Shown here in pieces: positions 6,546-10,120 of a stretch of 10,120 bases of DNA. Both the position numbers and the translations under genes were made by a program. The DNA is from Burkholderiales bacterium (GTDB lineage Bacteria > Pseudomonadota > Gammaproteobacteria > Burkholderiales > CAIKXV01): NCBI GenBank assembly GCA_014379045.1, contig JACMMK010000454.1, positions 1 through 10,120 on the forward strand. The letters are read 5' to 3'. Below the pieces are notes generated by a model. That model did not search any database. It was not told the origin of the DNA and saw nothing but the letters and a program-made list of their open reading frames with translations. The first letter of the stretch is position 1. Every line of letters begins with the position of its first letter.

Positions 6546-7301
6546 TCAGGCGCGGCGACGGCGGCCCGCGCAAAGCGTGAACAGACCGAGCGCGGAGAGC
6601 ATCAGCGGCAACGCGCCCGGCAGCGGCACGACGGCTGCCGCCGGCCCACCTGGCGTACCCGGTGCGTCGGTGTCGTACAGGAAGCGGATCGTCGGCGTCG
6701 ACGTCGGAGAGGTATCGTCGCTGCCGAGGACAGTCTCCCAGGTTGCCCCCGTGTAGCCGACCCCGAGCGAGCGCGCGCCCGCGGCTGCGAGTCCGGTGTT
6801 CGAATCGAGCGTCCAGTTGCTGCCACCGCCGGTACCGGGGCCAGCGACTGCGCCCCACCCCGAGAAGCCGAAGAAGTACGGGGTACCCGCGACCAGCGCA
6901 ACCGGCGTGGCAAATCCGGTGCCCCGGAATCCACCCTGCGGAATGTTCACGCCGAACGCGTTGAACGAGAAGCTGTCGATCAGGGAGCCCCCGGCCGCGG
7001 GACGGTCGGTGAACACGCTGACCGTCATCGTGAAGTCGTTGTTGATACCGTTCAGCAGGTCGGCCAGTTGCGTCTGCACGTTGCTGAGGTACACCGTCTG
7101 CCCGTTGCTGATGTTCGCGTTGAAGGCCGGGGTCGGCGACCAGTACCAGCCGATCGTGTTCGGTGACCAGATGCAGCATCCGGGAAACGGTGTCGCGAAA
7201 CCCGGGCCGGTGTTGATCTGCTCGACGAACGGCGCAGCGGTCGCCTGCCCGCTGATCGACACGAGCAAGCACGACAGACCCAACAGAATCTTCTTCATCA
7301 T
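6546..7301 (-). CDS. Secreted protein with VPLPA-type PEP-CTERM sorting signal, function unknown
   Basis: A 251-residue exported protein. A Sec signal peptide (MMKKILLGLSCLLVSISGQA plus TAA, cleavage near residue 23) is followed by a glycine-, asparagine- and aromatic-rich, beta-looking ectodomain. This contains a CC pair at 42-43, several tryptophans and GTPYFFGFSGWGAV at 139-152. The tail is a tripartite exosortase signal: VPLPGA at 225-230, a hydrophobic segment LPLMLSALGLFTLCA at 231-245, and RRRR at 247-250. Proteins of this class are recognised and processed by an exosortase and end up on or outside the cell, usually with exopolysaccharide. No exosortase is in the window. The start is ATG 7301, with GAGGAG 7 bases ahead; the second ATG at 7298 is also possible. 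The gene converges on puuD with 17 bases between the stops. I do not recognise the ectodomain. Confidence 0.85.
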   Translation of the reverse strand: MMKKILLGLSCLLVSISGQATAAPFVEQINTGPGFATPFPGCCIWSPNTIGWYWSPTPAFNANISNGQTVYLSNVQTQLADLLNGINNDFTMTVSVFTDRPAAGGSLIDSFSFNAFGVNIPQGGFRGTGFATPVALVAGTPYFFGFSGWGAVAGPGTGGGSNWTLDSNTGLAAAGARSLGVGYTGATWETVLGSDDTSPTSTPTIRFLYDTDAPGTPGGPAAAVVPLPGALPLMLSALGLFTLCAGRRRRA

Positions 7302-7308
7302 CGAAACA

Positions 7309-7314
7309 CTCCTC
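7309..7314 (-). promoter_or_regulatory. Ribosome-binding site for the VPLPA-CTERM gene
   Basis: GAGGAG on the minus strand, 7 bases before ATG 7301. It fixes the start inside a much longer open frame and agrees with the signal peptide. Confidence 0.75.
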
Positions 7315-7367
7315 GTATCCATTGCTTCAGGCACCGTCGCAGACGGCGCCACGGCAGGGTTCGGGGC

Positions 7368-7395
7368 ATTAGACACGGATCGATTTCCATTGCAA
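7368..7395 (-). promoter_or_regulatory. Candidate sigma-70 promoter for the VPLPA-CTERM gene
   Basis: On the minus strand, TTGCAA (7395-7390, four of six to the -35 consensus) and TCTAAT (7373-7368, five of six to the -10 consensus) are separated by 16 bases. This lies 66 bases before the start codon in an AT-richer patch of an otherwise GC-rich region. The 246-base spacer 7302-7547 separates two divergent genes; beyond this element and some short GC-rich dyads I see no other gene or repeat in it. Confidence 0.4.
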
Positions 7396-7547
7396 AGGGC
7401 GGCGTTCACCGCCATTAGTCCATTCGGACCAGTCCTGCGCGGTGTTCGCGCCCGCGGCGCGCGGCGCGCGCCCGGCTTTGGGTCCGGACGCGCTGAATCT
7501 TCCGCCGACCGCTTCAGTACCATGCCGACCTCATTACACTGGGCGCC

Positions 7548-9005
7548 ATGAACGCGCTCACCTTCCTTTCTGCCGCATCGCTCGCCCGCCGGATCGCGCG
7601 CGGCAGTCTCTCGGCACGCGACGCGCTCGAGTTCCACCTCGAACGACACGAACGATTGCATCCGCGCCTGAACGCGATCGTCGTGACCGATATCCCGGCC
7701 GCGCGCAAACGCGCACGGGCGATCGACCGCGCGCGTGCACGCGGCGATCGATTGGGCCCGCTCGCCGGCGTGCCGATGACGGTCAAGGAATCCTTCGATA
7801 TCGCGGGGCTGCCGACGACCTGGGGTCTGGACGCACATCGAAGCAACATCGCGCAGCGCGACGCGCTCGTGGTCGAACGCCTGCGCGCCGCCGGCGCAGT
7901 GATCTGGGGCAAGAGCAATGTGCCGGTGCTGCTCGCCGACTGGCAGACGTTCAACCCCGTGTACGGCACCACGCACAGTCCCTGGGGTGAAGGCCTGACA
8001 CCCGGGGGCTCGTCCGGCGGTGCCGCGTCGGCATTGGCCGCCGGCATCAGCGCGCTCGAATACGGGTCGGACATCGGTGGCTCGATCCGCGGACCGGCGC
8101 ATCTGTGCGGCGTGTATGGTCACAAGACGACGTATGCGATCGTTCCCGGCGCGGGCCACGCGCTGCCCGGTAACTGGTCGGCGCCCGAGATCTCGGTCGT
8201 GGGTCCGCTCGCGCGTTCGCCCGGCGATCTCGTGCTCGCGCTCTCTGCCACCGCGGGCCCCGCCGGTCAAGACGCAAGCGCGTATCAGCTACGACTGCCG
8301 AAGCCCGTATTCACGACGTTCAAGGGCCTGCGGATCGCCGTGCTGCCGACGCATCCGGCGACCCGCGTCGCGCATGCGGTCTCCGACGAGATCGAGAAGC
8401 TCGCTCGCTTCATCGCACGCCAGGGCGCGAAGGTCGTGCTGCCCGCGGTACTGCCTTTCGACGCGGCCGAGCACGACCGGCTGTACCTTCGGCTGCGGCG
8501 CGCTGCCACGTCGATGCGTGCGTTCGACGACGCGGGCTTTGCCCGCGCGCTCGAGGAGCGCGCCGCGCTCGCTCCCGACGACTTCAGCTATGCCGCCGAC
8601 CAGTTGCGTGGCAACACGCTCACCCATCGCGAATGGGTGTTGCTCGAGAACGAACGCAGCCGCATTCGCTTGCGATGGAACGACTTCTTTCGCGACGTCG
8701 ATTTTCTGCTCTGCCCCGGCGCGGCGACCGTGGCCTACCCGCAGAATCAACAGGGGCGGCGCTGGGAGCGGATGATCGACGTCGATGGCGTGCCGATGCC
8801 CGATGTGTTGCAGATCTTCTGGATGGGGTTCGCCAGTCTGGGCGGTCTGCCGGCCACGCAGGCACCGATCGCCCTCACCGCGCAGGGCCTGCCGACCAGC
8901 GTGCAGATCATCGGGCCGCGCTATGCGGACCTGTCGACGATCCGTCTCGCGCAACTGATCGAACGCGCGTATCACGCGTTCACGCCACCTCCGGGATTCG
9001 AATGA
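7548..9005 (+). CDS. Amidase-signature family hydrolase
   Basis: Serine hydrolase that cleaves a carboxamide (C-N) bond; cytoplasmic, as there is no signal peptide. The 485 residues are the normal length. The Ser-cisSer-Lys triad is visible: Lys80 in GVPMTVKESFDIAG, cis-Ser155 in TPGGSSGGAASALAAG, and nucleophile Ser179 in SDIGGSIRGPAHLCGVYGHK. The 24-residue spacing between the two serines matches characterised members such as malonamidase and FAAH. Further family blocks are LAGVPMTVK, RLRAAGAVIWGKSNVP (111-126) and, near the C terminus, LGGLPATQAPIALTAQGLPT and VQIIGPRYAD. The part before residue 80 and the segment after about 300 determine substrate and are not diagnostic to me; GatA is unlikely because no gatB or gatC is adjacent. 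ATG 7548 starts the family's N-terminal helix; the ribosome-binding site is weak. Its stop overlaps the start region of a Bug binding protein, implying co-translation and perhaps a shared substrate. Confidence 0.96.
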   Translation: MNALTFLSAASLARRIARGSLSARDALEFHLERHERLHPRLNAIVVTDIPAARKRARAIDRARARGDRLGPLAGVPMTVKESFDIAGLPTTWGLDAHRSNIAQRDALVVERLRAAGAVIWGKSNVPVLLADWQTFNPVYGTTHSPWGEGLTPGGSSGGAASALAAGISALEYGSDIGGSIRGPAHLCGVYGHKTTYAIVPGAGHALPGNWSAPEISVVGPLARSPGDLVLALSATAGPAGQDASAYQLRLPKPVFTTFKGLRIAVLPTHPATRVAHAVSDEIEKLARFIARQGAKVVLPAVLPFDAAEHDRLYLRLRRAATSMRAFDDAGFARALEERAALAPDDFSYAADQLRGNTLTHREWVLLENERSRIRLRWNDFFRDVDFLLCPGAATVAYPQNQQGRRWERMIDVDGVPMPDVLQIFWMGFASLGGLPATQAPIALTAQGLPTSVQIIGPRYADLSTIRLAQLIERAYHAFTPPPGFE

Positions 9006-9008
9006 GGT
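9004..9008 (+). promoter_or_regulatory. Ribosome-binding site of the second Bug gene, at the amidase stop
   Basis: GAGGT at 9004-9008 overlaps the amidase stop TGA (9003-9005) and lies 5 bases before ATG 9014. It supports 9014 over the ATG at 9002, which overlaps the stop as ATGA. Either way the two genes are translationally coupled. Confidence 0.6.
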
Positions 9009-9013
9009 CCGCA

Positions 9014-9994
9014 ATGTCCTTACGGTCGATACGAATGGGCGCAGTCGTCGCCTGCACGGCGTTCGGCGCCTCCGTGGCGCTCGCACAGGCGTGGCCGGCG
9101 AAGCCGATCCGCATGATCATCCCGTTCACGCCGGGCGGATCGACCGATCTGCTCGCGCGTGCGGTAGGTGCGCGAATCTCCGAAGGTGTCGCGCAGACCG
9201 TCGTGTTCGACAATCGCCCCGGCGCGAACACGATCATCGCGTTCGAATTGCAGGCGCGCGCGGGCGCCGATGGCTATACGCTGTTGATGGGCGGCTTCAA
9301 CGGCATGGTGATGAACCCGATCTTCTATCCGAAGCTGCCGTACGACGTCGAGCGCGACCTCGCGCCGATCGCGCTCGTCGGCGAATCGCCGCTGGTGCTC
9401 GTCGTGCATCCGTCGCTGCCGGTCAGGTCGGTCAAGGAGCTGGTCGATCACGCGCGCGCGAACCCGGAGAAACTCAACTATCAGTCTTCCGGAAACGGCA
9501 ACATCACGCATGTCGCGGCCGAACTCTTCATGTCGATGGCCGGCATCCGGATGCAGCACATCGCCTACAAGGGCGGCTCGGCGGGCCTGCCCGACCTGAT
9601 CTCGGGTCAGGTCCCGATCAAGTTCGACACACCGATCACCGCGATGCCGTTTCTCAAGACCGCCAAGCTGCGCGCGTTGGCGGTGACCTCGCCGAAGCGG
9701 CTGTCGATCCTGCCCGACGTGCCGACTCTCGCCGAGCTGGGCTACAAGGGCTACGCAGCCGCGACCTGGTTCTCGCTGGTCACGCGCCGCGGTACGGCCC
9801 AGGACGTCGTCGCCCGCTTGAATCGTGAGGTGCGCCGGTTCGTCGAGTCGCCGGACGCGCGCGCGCAGTTCGCTGCGCAGGGGATCGAACTCGCCAGCGG
9901 CACACCGGAGGAACTCGCCGCACTGGTGCGACGCGATCGCGCGCGCTGGACCGAGGTCGTGCGCAAGGCAGGCATCGTCGTCGAACCGATCTGA
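9014..9994 (+). CDS. Tripartite tricarboxylate transporter substrate-binding protein (Bug/TctC family), second copy
   Basis: Periplasmic binding protein of the same family as the 4230-5198 product but clearly diverged, so not a recent duplicate. The 326 residues start with a Sec signal peptide (about 1-26, cleavage near ALAQA/WP), then WPAKPIRMIIPFTPGGSTDLLAR (27-49), DNRPGANTIIAFE (66-78), KLPYDVERDLAPI, ANPEKLNYQSSGNGN, HIAYKGGSAGLPDLISGQV and ILPDVPTLAELGYKGY. It ends with a charged helix carrying LAALVRRDRARWTEVVRKAGI. ATG 9014 is preferred for its GAGGT site; ATG 9002 would add four residues. It shares a transcript with the upstream amidase. No tctA or tctB follows within the window. The ligand is unknown; an amide, or the acid released by the amidase, is a reasonable guess from context only. 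Confidence 0.96.
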   Translation: MSLRSIRMGAVVACTAFGASVALAQAWPAKPIRMIIPFTPGGSTDLLARAVGARISEGVAQTVVFDNRPGANTIIAFELQARAGADGYTLLMGGFNGMVMNPIFYPKLPYDVERDLAPIALVGESPLVLVVHPSLPVRSVKELVDHARANPEKLNYQSSGNGNITHVAAELFMSMAGIRMQHIAYKGGSAGLPDLISGQVPIKFDTPITAMPFLKTAKLRALAVTSPKRLSILPDVPTLAELGYKGYAAATWFSLVTRRGTAQDVVARLNREVRRFVESPDARAQFAAQGIELASGTPEELAALVRRDRARWTEVVRKAGIVVEPI

Positions 9995-10120
9995 CCGCGA
10001 CACCGTGGCGCGATCGCTTACGTACGCCACCCGCAAGACGCAGCCGCTGCGTGCGCGTCCAGCGCGCGAAACATCGGACCGGGCGCGCTCGCGATGCGTC
10101 GACGGCGCGGCGACCCCCGC

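Noticed and set aside
6540..6557. CGCCGC/GCGGCG hairpin between puuD and the VPLPA-CTERM gene as a bidirectional terminator
   Set aside because: The 6-bp stem with a 6-base loop has no T tract on either strand and overlaps the stop codon. It is too weak to call.
5241..7166. 641-codon + strand open frame overlapping puuD
   Set aside because: Arg/Ala-rich translation with no motif, overlapping the in-frame PuuD protein and then antisense to the VPLPA-CTERM gene. It is a GC-rich shadow.
7302..7440. Sigma-54 (-24/-12) promoter, as seen for some PEP-CTERM genes
   Set aside because: GG and GC pairs on the minus strand occur 8 or 11 bases apart, not the required 10. The sigma-70-like pair fits better.
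7441..7490. Dense GCGC-rich palindromic run upstream of the amidase
   Set aside because: It is a simple GC-rich run with no defined arms or T tract, and could arise from base composition alone.
7302..8270. Upstream extension of the VPLPA-CTERM open frame to about 574 codons
   Set aside because: The extension runs antisense to the amidase and shows no domain. The signal peptide and GAGGAG site place the real start at 7301.

Overview
The window is a GC-rich (roughly two-thirds G+C by eye) bacterial chromosome segment. It looks betaproteobacterial, most likely Burkholderiales. The DnaK and DnaJ sequences are of the proteobacterial type. There are two complete orphan Bug/TctC-type solute-binding proteins plus the wreck of a third, a gene family greatly expanded in Burkholderiales. 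There is also a PEP-CTERM/VPLPA-CTERM surface protein. The taxonomic placement is inference from gene content and sequence style, not from a search.

Layout, left to right. (1) Positions 3-2220 hold the housekeeping chaperone pair on the + strand: the C-terminal half of dnaK, a good intrinsic terminator plus a second perfect hairpin, and complete dnaJ. (2) Positions 2222-2406 hold a previously hidden degenerate fragment of a TctC/Bug solute-binding protein on the + strand, with an in-frame stop and a frameshift. It marks the boundary between the chaperone locus and the accessory genes. (3) Positions 2407-5198 are a minus-strand block read as bug/tctC - sorA - sorB: an orphan tripartite-transporter binding protein, a Tat-exported molybdenum sulfite dehydrogenase, and its small c-type cytochrome. 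(4) A 148-bp divergent intergenic region containing palindromes separates this block from (5), a + strand puuD-type membrane urate hydroxylase with a C-terminal cytochrome c domain (5347-6528). (6) A convergent minus-strand gene (6546-7301) encodes a secreted protein with a VPLPA-CTERM sorting tail, preceded by a plausible sigma-70 promoter. (7) Positions 7548-9994 are a + strand two-gene unit: an amidase-signature hydrolase and a second Bug/TctC binding protein, sharing an ATGA overlap. The last 126 bases hold no gene I can support.

How the genes may work together: the sulfite dehydrogenase with its cytochrome and PuuD are both redox enzymes that would feed electrons to the cytochrome c pool at the cell envelope. 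The two Bug proteins bind unknown small organic ligands in the periplasm. One is next to a sulfite-oxidising pair and the other next to an amidase, which suggests uptake followed by breakdown of organosulfur or amide compounds. This is inference from context. No tctA/tctB membrane genes, no other purine-catabolism genes and no exosortase gene are present. I see no CRISPR array, tRNA, rRNA, insertion sequence or defence system. Nothing here amounts to a clearly new system; the most notable points are the Bug remnant, the odd SorB amino terminus, the palindromes between tctC and puuD, and the hairpin pair between dnaK and dnaJ.
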